Notes: generated from the sequence alone by a model not told the origin. 64,000 nucleotides of DNA from Subsaximicrobium wynnwilliamsii (GCF_007997225.1 NZ_VORM01000002.1:62001-126000); one strand, 5' to 3'. Positions 51,324 through 60,773 are shown, counted from the stretch's first letter. Made by a program: numbers and translations.

Positions 51324-51874
51324 TGGCTAAAACGCAATTGGAACAATTAATTGTTGGTGGTGGCTGCTTTTGGTGTATCGAAGCTGTTTTCAATGAGCTC
51401 AAGGGCGTTACTAAAGTAGTGTCGGGGTATGCTGGTGGCAGCGTGCCAGGAACGCCAACCTATCGTGAAGTCGGTTCTGGGTTAACAGGCCATGCCGAAG
51501 TTGTTCAAGTTACCTTTGATGCCAATAGCATCTCGTATCGCGACTTGTTGCACATCTTTATGAGCAGTCATGATCCCACGACCTCAAATGGCCGTGAAGC
51601 TGATTTCGGGTCACAATACCGTTCGGTTATTTATTATGGCAATGCCATTCAAAAGGAAATTGCATCTGTCATTGTGAACGAATTCTCAGCCTATGTGGAG
51701 CGTCCCATAACTACTGAAATCAGTCCTGCCGAAAAATTTCACGCGGCTGAAGCATATCATCAAAATTATTATGCCAACAATTCATCGGCAAGCTATTGCA
51801 AGGCGATCATCGCCCCAAAATTGGCAACATTGCGCAGTAGATATGCCGATAAGTTGAAATCAATCCCTGTATAA
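51323..51874 (+). CDS. msrA: Peptide-methionine (S)-S-oxide reductase, copy 1
   Basis: MsrA reduces the S epimer of methionine sulfoxide. The product has 183 residues. The catalytic motif is VGGGCFWCIEAVFNELKGV (about 11-29), followed by VSGYAGGSVPGTPTYREVGSGLTGHAEVVQVTFD and then DFGSQYRSVIYY. AEAYHQNYYANN lies toward the C-terminus. GCFWC has a second cysteine two residues after the first, different from the second copy downstream (GCFWG). It starts on the stop codon of msrB. The next gene, selO, begins 31 bases downstream. Confidence 0.96.
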   Translation: MAKTQLEQLIVGGGCFWCIEAVFNELKGVTKVVSGYAGGSVPGTPTYREVGSGLTGHAEVVQVTFDANSISYRDLLHIFMSSHDPTTSNGREADFGSQYRSVIYYGNAIQKEIASVIVNEFSAYVERPITTEISPAEKFHAAEAYHQNYYANNSSASYCKAIIAPKLATLRSRYADKLKSIPV

Positions 51875-51904
51875 TCTCATACTGCAGGCCTTAATGCAAA
51901 ACGA

Positions 51905-53467
51905 ATGAAGCTCAACATAAAAAACACGTTTACCAAGCAATTACCGGCAGACCCATCTTCGGAAAACACCAGAAGACAGGTTGCCAAGGCCTGTTTCTCT
52001 TATGTGGAACCCAAAGCCACTAAAAATCCCAAACTGCTTCATGTATCGCCAGAGCTATTGGAAACTTTGGGGATTTCAGCGGAAGAATCTGAGTCTGAGG
52101 AATTTTTGAAACTCTTTACCGGCAACGCTGTCTTACCAGACACCAAGCCTTATGCGATGTGTTATGGCGGACACCAATTTGGGCATTGGGCCGGTCAATT
52201 GGGCGATGGTCGTGCGATTAATTTATTCGAGATAGCACAAAATCAACAGCAGTGGGCTTTACAATTGAAAGGCGCTGGCGAAACTCCGTATTCTAGAACG
52301 GCCGATGGTTTGGCGGTTTTGCGTTCTTCAATTCGGGAGTATTTGTGCAGCGAGGCGATGTTTCATTTGGGCGTTCCAACCACGCGAGCATTGAGTTTGG
52401 CGCTTACTGGCGATCTCGTGCTTCGCGATGTGATGTATGATGGGCATCCAGGCTATGAGAAAGGCGCAGTGGTATGCAGGGTAGCGCCAAGTTTTATCCG
52501 CTTTGGTAATTTTGAGCTCTTGACTTCAAGACAAGACGATGCTACTTTAAAACAGTTGACCGATTATACGATTGCTCAATTTTTTCCGCAGTTGGGCAAG
52601 CCTTCAAAAGCGACTTACATTTCCTTTTTTGAGGAGGTGGCCAAACGCAGTCTCGAGATGGTCATCCATTGGCAGCGCGTTGGTTTTGTGCATGGCGTCA
52701 TGAATACAGATAACATGTCCATTTTGGGCTTGACCATTGATTACGGGCCATACGGTTGGTTGGAGGCTTATGAAAAAGGCTGGACACCCAACACCACCGA
52801 CCGCCAATTTAAGCGCTACAAATATGGCGCCCAGCCCGATATGCTGTTGTGGAATCTCAATCAATTGGCAAATGCGCTGTATCCCTCAATTGAAGACACT
52901 GAAGGTTTGGAGCGTATTTTAAACGATTTTAGAGACCAGTATTTTGCTGGCTATTTGAAAATGATGCGGTCTAAATTAGGCTTATCAATTCAAGAACATG
53001 ACGATGCCTATTTAATCACTGATTTGGAGCAGCACTTAGAATTGACCGAAACCGATATGAGCATCTTCTTTAGAAATTTGGCTAATTTCTCTTCGGAAAA
53101 GCCTTCGGAAGGCTTAGAGGTTGTTCAAGATGCGTTTTACAGTATCGATGAAGTTTCCGATAAAATAAGACAGCAATGGAACGCATGGTTCGAAGCCTAT
53201 GCCAAAAGGCTGAAGCTGGAGCGAAACACTTCCGAAGACCGAAAAGAGAAGATGAATCAAGTGAATCCAAAATACGTGCTTCGCAATTACATGGCTCAGC
53301 TCGCTATTGATGATGCCGATAAAGGCAATTACGAAACGATTGATGAGCTTTTCAAATTATTGAAAAGACCCTATGATGAACAACCCGAACATCAGAAATG
53401 GTTCGCCAAGCGTCCGGAATGGGCGCGACATAAAGTAGGCTGTTCCATGTTATCTTGCAGTTCCTAA
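51905..53467 (+). CDS. selO: Protein adenylyltransferase SelO (YdiU)
   Basis: SelO proteins are pseudokinases that transfer AMP to Ser, Thr or Tyr of other proteins, and in E. coli and yeast are linked to redox-related protein glutathionylation. The product has 520 residues. Motifs include YGGHQFGHWAGQLGDGRAI (about 82-100), LKGAGETPYSRTADGLAVLRSSIREYLCSEAM (about 122-153), VNTDNMSILGLTIDYGPYG (about 266) and a C-terminal CSMLSCSS. Most eukaryotic SelO carries selenocysteine near its end; here it is Cys. It sits within the methionine sulfoxide cluster. The following small gene overlaps it by one base. Confidence 0.93.
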   Translation: MKLNIKNTFTKQLPADPSSENTRRQVAKACFSYVEPKATKNPKLLHVSPELLETLGISAEESESEEFLKLFTGNAVLPDTKPYAMCYGGHQFGHWAGQLGDGRAINLFEIAQNQQQWALQLKGAGETPYSRTADGLAVLRSSIREYLCSEAMFHLGVPTTRALSLALTGDLVLRDVMYDGHPGYEKGAVVCRVAPSFIRFGNFELLTSRQDDATLKQLTDYTIAQFFPQLGKPSKATYISFFEEVAKRSLEMVIHWQRVGFVHGVMNTDNMSILGLTIDYGPYGWLEAYEKGWTPNTTDRQFKRYKYGAQPDMLLWNLNQLANALYPSIEDTEGLERILNDFRDQYFAGYLKMMRSKLGLSIQEHDDAYLITDLEQHLELTETDMSIFFRNLANFSSEKPSEGLEVVQDAFYSIDEVSDKIRQQWNAWFEAYAKRLKLERNTSEDRKEKMNQVNPKYVLRNYMAQLAIDDADKGNYETIDELFKLLKRPYDEQPEHQKWFAKRPEWARHKVGCSMLSCSS

Positions 53468-53721
53468 TGGGCTTGCTTCAAAAGATACGGGCTTTGGCTG
53501 TTGGGTATTCAAAAGTGGTTTATCAAGAAAAAAAATACGCGGTTACCCGCAGCGATTTCAATAATGGCAAAAGCATTAAACTAGTTGCTGAAGAGTTGGG
53601 TGGCAGCGATTTTATAAGCTTAAATTATTATATTACAACTAGCAAGGAAATCCTTAAACCCTGCGAAATGCCAGTGGTAAAGGTTACTGATTTTTTAAAT
53701 AACTATAAATTAATTAAATAA
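53467..53721 (+). CDS. Small protein linked to SelO/MsrA
   Basis: The product has 84 residues beginning [19 protein letters not shown], then [31 protein letters not shown] overlaps the selO stop by one base (TAATG). It has no signal peptide; a basic N-terminal helix and a mixed alpha/beta remainder are likely. I recall similar proteins beside msrA in related genomes, sometimes labelled with the reductase name, but no catalytic motif is visible. It is likely a cofactor or accessory of the repair cluster. Confidence 0.7.
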   Translation: MGLLQKIRALAVGYSKVVYQEKKYAVTRSDFNNGKSIKLVAEELGGSDFISLNYYITTSKEILKPCEMPVVKVTDFLNNYKLIK

Positions 53722-53729
53722 AACACACA

Positions 53730-54224
53730 ATGAGCGATTATAAAAAAGCATACATAGCAGGAGGCTGTTTTTGGGGCATGGAAGACCTTTTTAGAACAAG
53801 GCCCGGAATCATAGATACCGAGGTGGGTTACATTGGAGGCCAAAATGAACATCCAACCTATAGAAGCCATCCAGGTCACGCTGAAGGGATTGAAATCACC
53901 TACGACCCAAATGAAACCTCTTTTAAGCGAATTTTAGACTATTTTTTTAGAATCCACAATCCAACAACGCTGGATCAGCAAGGTAACGACATGGGCTCGA
54001 GCTATAGGTCGGCCATATTTTTTCAAAATGAAGAAGAAAAGCAAGAAGCGCAAGAGGTAATAAAAATAGTGGATGATTCCAACAAATGGGAAGGAGATGC
54101 CGTAACTACCTTAGAGCCTTATTCCACATTTTGGGCGGCAGAGCCAGAACATCAAGATTATTTGCAAAAAAAGCCGAATGGCTATACCTGCCATTTTGAA
54201 AGATTTGATAAATCGTTCCTCTAA
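53730..54224 (+). CDS. msrA: Peptide-methionine (S)-S-oxide reductase, copy 2
   Basis: The product has 164 residues. The catalytic motif is [19 protein letters not shown] (about 9-27), with a single cysteine at the catalytic position and Gly instead of the second Cys of copy 1. [14 protein letters not shown] and [25 protein letters not shown] follow, all typical for MsrA. The two copies are therefore of different subtypes and may use different reductants. It lies nine bases after the small upstream gene. The hairpin-like TCGCTT-TG-AAGCG follows the stop. Confidence 0.95.
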   Translation: MSDYKKAYIAGGCFWGMEDLFRTRPGIIDTEVGYIGGQNEHPTYRSHPGHAEGIEITYDPNETSFKRILDYFFRIHNPTTLDQQGNDMGSSYRSAIFFQNEEEKQEAQEVIKIVDDSNKWEGDAVTTLEPYSTFWAAEPEHQDYLQKKPNGYTCHFERFDKSFL

Positions 54225-54411
54225 TCGCTTTGAAGCGTTATTTATTTATTGGAAAAGCGATGAGCAGTAAATTTCAAAATTCGACTTTTTTAGCTGAAAG
54301 AGACTGATTTATAAAGTATTGGTCTTCAGTAAGAATAGTCGTTTTTTAAAAATCAAACATAAATACATGGTATTTAGGATCAAGAATTGAAAACAATAAA
54401 ATTTGATAATT

Positions 54412-54693
54412 ATGAAAGCAATTTGGAACAATGAAGTCATTGCTGAAAGCGATGAAACGGTGGTCGTGGAAAACAACCACTATTTTCCCCAAGACAGTAT
54501 CAAAACCGAGTTTTTTAAGCCCAGTCAAACGCACAGCAGTTGCCCATGGAAAGGTAAAGCGTCTTACTACAGCCTAGAGGTGGACGGTAAAGAAAACAAG
54601 GATGCGGCATGGTATTATCCGGAGGCTTCGGAAAAGGCAAAAGCCATCAAAAACCACGTTGCCTTTTGGAAAGGTGTTGAAATTAAAAAGTAG
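54412..54693 (+). CDS. DUF427 domain protein
   Basis: The product has 93 residues and matches DUF427: AIWNNEVIAESDETVVVENNHYFP, then SSCPWKGKASYYSLEVDG and WYYPEASEKAKAIKNHVAFW. DUF427 proteins have a small beta-barrel fold; function is not known, although they often neighbour redox or glutathione genes. ATG at 54412 is preferred over an in-frame TTG three codons earlier. It is 8 bases upstream of the third MsrA-like frame. In the cluster it would be the sixth gene. Confidence 0.85.
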   Translation: MKAIWNNEVIAESDETVVVENNHYFPQDSIKTEFFKPSQTHSSCPWKGKASYYSLEVDGKENKDAAWYYPEASEKAKAIKNHVAFWKGVEIKK

Positions 54694-54701
54694 AATTTGC
54701 T

Positions 54702-55205
54702 CTGAAAAATCTAGTAAAAATAGCATTTGGAGGCGGGTGTCATTGGTGTACGGAAGCCGTTTTTCAAGCCCTGAAAGGCGTTGAAAAAGTGGAACAGGGG
54801 TATGTGGCTTCGGTTGCTGGGAATTCCAGTTTTTCTGAAGCGGTCATTGTGCATTTTGATGAGGATGTGATTAAGGTGGAGGTCTTGATGGAAATTCATT
54901 TATTGACGCACAACAGTGCCTCAAACCATGCGATGAGAACGAAATACCGCTCTGCCATCTACATTTTTTCCGAAGCACAGAAATTTGAGGTCAATCTGGC
55001 TTTGAATCGGATAAAAGCGAATGCTTCAGAAAAAATCATTACTAGCGTTTTGGAGTTTTCAGCATTTGAACCTTCCCGAGAAGCGATTCAGAATTATTAT
55101 CAGAAAAATCCCAGCAAGCCGTTTTGTGAACGCTATATCGCTCCAAAATTGAAGATGCTTCAGCAGCAATTTTCAGAGGTGTACCAAATTAGAACTATCA
55201 AATAA
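54702..55205 (+). CDS. Divergent MsrA-like protein without a usual start codon
   Basis: The frame encodes [31 protein letters not shown] near its start, an MsrA active-site motif with His in place of Phe (GCHWC). It continues with [38 protein letters not shown], the MsrA pattern but with THNSAS replacing the usual HDPTT, and ends [14 protein letters not shown]. The in-frame stop upstream is at 54684-54686; between there and the motif no ATG, GTG or TTG exists. CTG at 54702 is the likeliest start. It is about 167 residues long. It may be an alternate-specificity reductase; its start or frame may also be damaged. Confidence 0.75.
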   Translation: MKNLVKIAFGGGCHWCTEAVFQALKGVEKVEQGYVASVAGNSSFSEAVIVHFDEDVIKVEVLMEIHLLTHNSASNHAMRTKYRSAIYIFSEAQKFEVNLALNRIKANASEKIITSVLEFSAFEPSREAIQNYYQKNPSKPFCERYIAPKLKMLQQQFSEVYQIRTIK

Positions 55206-55225
55206 TTCAATTCAAACAATTTCAA

Positions 55226-56443
55226 ATGGATCAGAACAGCCTTACAATTAAGAATAAAAACGGACATCAATTGAACGCTACTTTAGAACTGCCCGCCAAT
55301 GGCAAGCCTGCGGCCTATGCTATTTTTGCGCACTGTTTCTCTTGCAATAGTGATTATAAGGCTGTGCGGAATATTAGTAGGGCGCTCAACAACCAAGGTT
55401 TGGGCGTGATTCGGTTTGATTTTACGGGTTTGGGCCAAAGTGAAGGCGAGTTTGCCAACAGTCATTTCTCGGCAAATGTGTCCGATTTATTGGCAGTCAA
55501 CGACTTTGTGACTGCGAATTATAAGGCAGCCTCCTTGCTGGTTGGTCATAGTTTGGGAGGTGCTGCAGTGATTGTGGCCGCCTCAAAATTAGACAACATC
55601 AAAGCGGTGGCAACTATTGGAGCGCCATCACATATTGATCACGTGATACATCATTTTTCACATGCCATAGAGGAGGTTGAGGAAAAAGGTGATGTTGAAG
55701 TTTCCATTGGAGGAAGACCCTTCAAAATCAACCAAGAGTTTGTTGAAGACTTTAGCAAAACCGATTTGCTTGCGATAACAAAAAGTTTAAGAAAGCCGAT
55801 ACTCATCCTACATTCCCCAACCGATAAGATTGTGGGAGTCGATAATGCTCAAGAATTGTATCAACATGCGATGCATCCCAAAAGCTTCATCAGTTTGGAT
55901 GCCGCCAACCACTTGTTGACCAACAATGCCGATAGCCTTTATGTGGGCAACATGATCGGTAATTGGGTAAAGCATTATTTGGATTCAGAAAAAAATCAAA
56001 TGTTGGATATAGAAGGGGAACAATTGGTGGCGCATTTGAATCTTTTGGAAGATAATTTCACCACCACCATACAAACAGAAACCCACAGTTTTCTGGCCGA
56101 CGAGCCAGAATCGGTAAAGGGTGACGATTTGGGACCTTCGCCCTATGATTTATTGAGCAGCGCTCTGGCTTCTTGCACCGCCATGACCCTTAAACTTTAT
56201 GCGCAACGTAAAAAATGGGATTTGCAAGAGGTTTTTGTTTATATCACCTACTCCAAAAAACATGCGAATGACTTAATGGGCCAAGGCACAACTGGCTCAA
56301 AAATTGACCATCTGCAAAAGAAGCTCAAATTCATTGGTGATTTAGACGCGTCCCAAAAAGAACGATTAAAGGAGATTGCCTCCAAATGCCCAGTGCATAA
56401 GACCTTGATTACCGAAACGCTTATTGAGACTGAAGTGATTTAA
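55226..56443 (+). CDS. Alpha/beta hydrolase fused to an OsmC peroxidase domain
   Basis: The product has 405 residues. Residues about 1-260 are an alpha/beta hydrolase, with [21 protein letters not shown] and the nucleophile elbow [10 protein letters not shown] (about 109-118), a later DKIVG and the His in [10 protein letters not shown]. Residues about 270-405 are an OsmC/Ohr-like domain with two redox cysteines in [13 protein letters not shown] (about 315) and SKCPVHKTL (about 391). OsmC proteins reduce organic hydroperoxides. The fusion is known in Bacteroidota. It closes the repair cluster and links it with peroxide defence. Confidence 0.92.
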   Translation: MDQNSLTIKNKNGHQLNATLELPANGKPAAYAIFAHCFSCNSDYKAVRNISRALNNQGLGVIRFDFTGLGQSEGEFANSHFSANVSDLLAVNDFVTANYKAASLLVGHSLGGAAVIVAASKLDNIKAVATIGAPSHIDHVIHHFSHAIEEVEEKGDVEVSIGGRPFKINQEFVEDFSKTDLLAITKSLRKPILILHSPTDKIVGVDNAQELYQHAMHPKSFISLDAANHLLTNNADSLYVGNMIGNWVKHYLDSEKNQMLDIEGEQLVAHLNLLEDNFTTTIQTETHSFLADEPESVKGDDLGPSPYDLLSSALASCTAMTLKLYAQRKKWDLQEVFVYITYSKKHANDLMGQGTTGSKIDHLQKKLKFIGDLDASQKERLKEIASKCPVHKTLITETLIETEVI

Positions 56444-56883
56444 TCTTTCAATAATTTGTTTACATAGTTTTTAGGAAGCTTGGGAAATGATGGTTTCTGT
56501 GCTATTCCGACTTCAAATGTGAAATCTGTTGTTGGAGTTTCTTTTGCGTTTTAGCTTTCCGTTAGCTTATAAATGAAGTTCCCACATTTGCTTTATTTTA
56601 AATTGTCTTTGTAATCATTGCATGTTCTGCTGAAGTGATTTCCGGATTTTAGTATCTGCCCTTATTCATTCTGAAATCCTTTATAGAGATTGAGTTTACA
56701 TGTCTTGAATCCCTCCAAAGGGTTTTATTCCTCGAGGCTTGCCTCTAAATGCAAAAAAGATCTTTCAATGCATACCTTGTGGGCTTGCCCCTAGGCTATT
56801 GGTTTTTCTCAACGAAAAATAGTCGATATTAGTTGTGTTCTTTATGTGCGCATAGAATTCAATACATTTGACAAAGAAAAACA
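56444..56883. other. Intergenic region with a dispersed short element and promoter
   Basis: No gene is visible in these 440 bases. At 56707-56738 lies AATCCCTCCAAAGGG then TTTTATTCCTCGAGG, similar to the element at 31636, followed by CTTGCCTC that can pair with its GAGG. A probable promoter (-7 TACATTTG at 56863) lies at the end. Nothing else stands out. Confidence 0.5.
56863..56870 (+). promoter_or_regulatory. -7 box of the P-type ATPase promoter
   Basis: TACATTTG matches TAnnTTTG and lies 13 bases before the ATG. No TTG is visible at the usual -33 spacing. Confidence 0.45.
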
Positions 56884-59391
56884 ATGTCTCTTAAAAATAT
56901 TGATATACAAGGTCTTAACCAGGAACAAGTTTTGGCCTCAAGAGCAAAACATGGTTCCAATATTCTCAAATCGAAAAAAAAGAACCATTTCCTTGAGGCG
57001 ATAAAGGGCTTGGCCAAGGAACCCATGGTCATTTTACTTTTGGTTGCTGCAAGCTTGTATTTTTTTACCGGAAATACCGGGGATGGCCTATTTCTATCAG
57101 CCGCAATTCTTTTGGTGGCAGCCATTTCACTCTACCAAGATGCCAAAACGCATAATGCTCTTGAAAAGCTCAAGGATCTTTCACAGCCCCACTGCAAGGT
57201 CATCCGAAATGGAACTGTTGAGGAAATCAAAAGCGAAGCAGTAGTTGTGGGTGACTTTTTGATGGTGGAGGAAGGTTCAACCATTGTTGCCGACGGGACT
57301 ATTGTACATTCCAATGATTTCTCGGTGAGTGAATCGATATTGACGGGAGAATCTTTTTCCGTCGAGAAAGAGGCCACTTCCAAAGACAACCAAATTTATA
57401 TGGGTACCCAAGTGGCGGGAGGGCTCGCAATCGCTGAGATTTTTGCGATTGGGAACCAAACAAAAATGGGGAAAATTGGGAAAAGTATTGAAGATATTTC
57501 TTCTGAAAAAACCACACTCGAGTTACAGATAAATAATTTTGTAAAGAAAATGGTCATCGCGGGGACGCTGGTCTTTCTAGTGGTCTGGGGCATTAATTAT
57601 TACAATTCTGAAAATGTTTTAGACAGTCTTCTGAAGGCTCTCACGCTAGCCATGAGCATTTTGCCAGAGGAAATCCCGGTTGCCTTTGCCACCTTTATGG
57701 CCATTGGCGCTTGGCGGCTTATGAACATGGGGGTTATTGTAAAACAGATGAAAACTGTTGAATCCTTGGGCAGCTCTACAGTAATTTGTGTGGATAAAAC
57801 AGGCACGATTACCGAGAATAAAATGCGGCTGGATAAGATGTTTACCTTGGAAACCAATAAAAGCACCCCAGTAGTTGCATTGCTTTCCGACAGTGAGAAG
57901 GCCCTCATCACCACTGCAATGTGGGCCAGTGAACCCATTCCCTTTGATACAATGGAACAATCGCTGCATCATTTTTATGAAACCAGCATAGAAACTGATG
58001 AAAGACCCAATTTCAAAATGGTTCACGAATATTCGCTGGGAGGGAAGCCCCCAATGATGACCCACATTTTTGAAAATGCATCTGGAAATCGCATCATCGC
58101 TGCCAAAGGCGCCCCGGAGGCTTTGATTGCCGTTTCGCAGTTAAGCGATTCCCAAAAGGCTCATCTAAAAGAGAGAATTGGCGAGTTGGCTTCGGAAGGT
58201 TACCGTGTCTTGGGCGTGGGGCTTACAAATTTTGAAGGACAAAATTGGCCCAAAAAACAACAGGATTTCCATTTTGAATTCAAGGGTTTGGTTGCTTTTT
58301 ATGATCCACCAAAAGAAAATATTACCCAGGTATTCCAGGACTTTTACAATGCGGGAATCCAAGTGAAAATCATCACGGGGGATATTGCCGAAACCACTGC
58401 GGCCATCGCAAAAAAAGTAAATTTTATTGGTTCAGAAGATGTTGTTTCGGGAGATGAGCTCATGAGTTTGAATGCTTCGGAACTTCAAAAAATCACTTCA
58501 GAAAAAAACATTTTTGCACGCATGTTCCCCGAAGCAAAGCTTAAAATAATCAACGCGCTCAAAGCGCAGGGTCACATTGTGGCAATGACCGGCGATGGTG
58601 TGAACGACGGCCCTGCGTTGAAAGCCGCACATATTGGTGTGGCAATGGGAAAGAAGGGTACCGAAATAGCAAAACAGTCAGCATCACTCGTTTTAGTGGA
58701 TGATGACCTTTCGAAAATGGTGGATGCGGTGGCCATGGGCAGAAAAATCTATTTCAATCTTAAAAAGGCAATTCAGTATATTATTTCAATCCATATACCC
58801 ATCATACTGGCCGTTTTCATTCCATTGGTCTTAGGCTGGGTCTATCCGAATATTTTTACACCAATACACGTCATTTTATTGGAGCTGATCATGGGTCCCA
58901 CATGTTCGATAGTTTACGAGAACGAGCCCTTGGAAAAAAATTCCATGCTTCAAAAACCAAGGCCTTTTTCCAGTACGTTTTTTAATTGGAGCGAACTTTT
59001 CACAAGTATCATCCAGGGCTTGGCCATTACCATTGGTGTGCTTGCCGTGTATCAAATTGCGGTAAATAACTTACAGAATGAAGCCATAACCCGCACCATG
59101 GTTTTTACAGCGCTTATAAGCGCCAACATTGTTTTGACTTTGGTAAACCGTTCTTTTATCTATTCCATTTTTACCACTTTCAAATATAAAAACAGATTGG
59201 TGCCCATTATGATTGGGATCACGGTAAGCATAACGCTAGCACTGCTATTCATTCCTCCATTTACTGAATTCTTTGGATTTGAAAGGCTAAGTATTGAGCA
59301 AATTGGAATAAGTGTTGGCATTGGAATGTTGAGTACACTGTGGTACGAAATCGTAAAATGGTGGAAACGACAACAACTTGCTAAAGATTAA
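56884..59391 (+). CDS. Cation-translocating P-type ATPase
   Basis: The product has 835 residues and about ten membrane helices. The actuator domain has SESILTGESFSVEKEA (about 150), the phosphorylation site is CVDKTGTITENKM (about 302-314), and the hinge is MTGDGVNDGPALKAAHIGVAMG (about 569-590). The M4 motif is ILPEEIPVAF (about 259), M6 has LELIMGPTCSIVYENEP. The PEEIP motif and lack of cysteine-rich N-terminal metal domain suggest a P2-type pump for Ca2+ or another light cation rather than a heavy-metal pump, but the ion is uncertain. It is transcribed alone. Confidence 0.9.
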   Translation: MSLKNIDIQGLNQEQVLASRAKHGSNILKSKKKNHFLEAIKGLAKEPMVILLLVAASLYFFTGNTGDGLFLSAAILLVAAISLYQDAKTHNALEKLKDLSQPHCKVIRNGTVEEIKSEAVVVGDFLMVEEGSTIVADGTIVHSNDFSVSESILTGESFSVEKEATSKDNQIYMGTQVAGGLAIAEIFAIGNQTKMGKIGKSIEDISSEKTTLELQINNFVKKMVIAGTLVFLVVWGINYYNSENVLDSLLKALTLAMSILPEEIPVAFATFMAIGAWRLMNMGVIVKQMKTVESLGSSTVICVDKTGTITENKMRLDKMFTLETNKSTPVVALLSDSEKALITTAMWASEPIPFDTMEQSLHHFYETSIETDERPNFKMVHEYSLGGKPPMMTHIFENASGNRIIAAKGAPEALIAVSQLSDSQKAHLKERIGELASEGYRVLGVGLTNFEGQNWPKKQQDFHFEFKGLVAFYDPPKENITQVFQDFYNAGIQVKIITGDIAETTAAIAKKVNFIGSEDVVSGDELMSLNASELQKITSEKNIFARMFPEAKLKIINALKAQGHIVAMTGDGVNDGPALKAAHIGVAMGKKGTEIAKQSASLVLVDDDLSKMVDAVAMGRKIYFNLKKAIQYIISIHIPIILAVFIPLVLGWVYPNIFTPIHVILLELIMGPTCSIVYENEPLEKNSMLQKPRPFSSTFFNWSELFTSIIQGLAITIGVLAVYQIAVNNLQNEAITRTMVFTALISANIVLTLVNRSFIYSIFTTFKYKNRLVPIMIGITVSITLALLFIPPFTEFFGFERLSIEQIGISVGIGMLSTLWYEIVKWWKRQQLAKD

Positions 59392-59537
59392 GCATATAAA
59401 AGGATTTGATTGGTAAATGCACTATTTTTTGGAGACAAAGGTGTAAATTGGGTTGGTGTTAATTGCGCTTAATGCTAGTTGTAGCAAATTTGACAAAAAA
59501 TCACATATGAATTGAACATTAAGTAAAAAAACATATT

Positions 59538-59990
59538 ATGAAAACAAGAATCTTATTATTCCTATTAGGAATCGGACTTTTGAATAGTTGTGTTAACGAT
59601 GATAATGCTGATTATCAATCAACTGAAATTAATTTCACGGAAATTGGAAAAGGAGCATTATTCGGAAATGGACAAGAAGGAATTTCTCAATCTAATTTAA
59701 CAATTTCAAACACAAATGAATGGCAAAATCTAATCTCACAAATGAACTCTGTAAATAATGTAAGTGAGAATTTTACAGAAACTGACATAAACTTTAACGA
59801 ATTTACTGTATTTGCAATTTTTCTTGAAGTCAAAGGACACGGTTGGGAAATTGGAACTGAAAATGTTATTGAAAATGAAAATAATATTTCTGTAACAACT
59901 CTAGAAAATGAAGCGATAAACTCAGTAATGACTCAACCTTTTAGTATTATAAAGATACCAAAAACAGAGAAAACGATAATAGTCGAATAG
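59538..59990 (+). CDS. Hypothetical lipoprotein 1
   Basis: The product has 150 residues. LLLFLLGIGLLNSC near the start is a lipoprotein signal with the cysteine at about 18. The mature part is rich in Asn, Glu and Ile and has FTVFAIFLEVKGHGWEIGTENV and MTQPFSIIKIPKTEKTIIVE, a pattern that resembles PrcB-like beta domains, but I cannot confirm that. The coding sequence is clearly more A/T rich than its neighbours. It is followed directly by a short conserved element and then a second small lipoprotein gene. Confidence 0.65.
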   Translation: MKTRILLFLLGIGLLNSCVNDDNADYQSTEINFTEIGKGALFGNGQEGISQSNLTISNTNEWQNLISQMNSVNNVSENFTETDINFNEFTVFAIFLEVKGHGWEIGTENVIENENNISVTTLENEAINSVMTQPFSIIKIPKTEKTIIVE

Positions 59991-59996
59991 AAACTT

Positions 59997-60054
59997 GCCG
60001 TGTATAATTAGATGCTTGGTTTTGGTTTACCTACGAAAATCCTCGCAGATTTTC
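59997..60054 (+). repeat. Post-gene element 1 with GCCGTGTATA and a hairpin
   Basis: GCCGTGTATA begins seven bases after the lipoprotein 1 stop. A hairpin GAAAATC-CTCGCA-GATTTTC (60035-60054) follows. A related element occurs after the next gene at 60616-60689. Confidence 0.55.
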
Positions 60055-60134
60055 TATTCAGTTTTTAATTTGCCAACTTTTGTGCTTAACCACGCAACTA
60101 ATAAGAAACAAAACCGTTCTTAGATACTTAAAAA

Positions 60135-60602
60135 ATGAAAACACATAAAAAGAGAATTATCGGCGTTTTTATTTTATTTCTAATGGTGAGTTGTGCTTTA
60201 GAATCTCAATTTGCTTTACCTAATGATGAAAAAATAAACCCTGAATTCATCGGAGAATGGTATTCTGAAGAAAATGATGATGAAAGTATTAAAATCACGA
60301 AAAATGGAGAAAAATCTTATAGATTACAAGTGTTTGATGAAAATGAAACTAACGAATCAATTGCTTTCTCTAAAACCATCAAAGGCTTTAGTATTATGAA
60401 TATTCAAACTGAAACCAAAGGCATAATTACCTATGTATTTTATGGTTTCAATGTTGAAGGTAATACGCTAACCTTTTCCGAAGTGAATGACAAACTACGA
60501 CATGAAGAATTTGAATCGGAATCAGAACTTTTAAGGTTTTTCGAAGAAAACCTTACTAAAGAAGATTTTTTTATCAATCCTACCGAATTAAAAAGAAAAT
60601 AA
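60135..60602 (+). CDS. Hypothetical lipoprotein 2
   Basis: The product has 155 residues. GVFILFLMVSCALESQ gives a lipoprotein signal with the cysteine at about 20. The mature part has FIGEWYSEENDDESIKITKNG, a short strand-rich start like those of lipocalin-type extracytoplasmic proteins, and ends basic (NPTELKRK). Function is unknown. It is as A/T rich as lipoprotein 1. It is followed by a second copy of the GCCGTGTATA element. Confidence 0.65.
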   Translation: MKTHKKRIIGVFILFLMVSCALESQFALPNDEKINPEFIGEWYSEENDDESIKITKNGEKSYRLQVFDENETNESIAFSKTIKGFSIMNIQTETKGIITYVFYGFNVEGNTLTFSEVNDKLRHEEFESESELLRFFEENLTKEDFFINPTELKRK

Positions 60603-60615
60603 AAACGTATTGCAA

Positions 60616-60689
60616 GCCGTGTATATGGCATGGCGGGCGCTGTGTCTATCTGGAAAATCCACCCGGTATTAGGCTCGCGTGGGATTTTT
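60616..60689 (+). terminator. Post-gene element 2 with GCCGTGTATA and a terminator hairpin
   Basis: GCCGTGTATA lies 14 bases after the lipoprotein 2 stop. AAAATCC and AC (60654-60662) pair with GT and GGGATTTT (60679-60689) with one bulged G, and the stem is followed by T and TTAATT. The loop contains GGCTCGC. It probably ends transcription and is a diverged relative of element 1. Confidence 0.6.
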
Positions 60690-60773
60690 AATTATTTGAA
60701 ATTGATCGTAAAACTGATTTTTTTCAGTGGAGGTTTTTTTACTAGTCCTTGAATTTACCAAAACCATTTTGAA

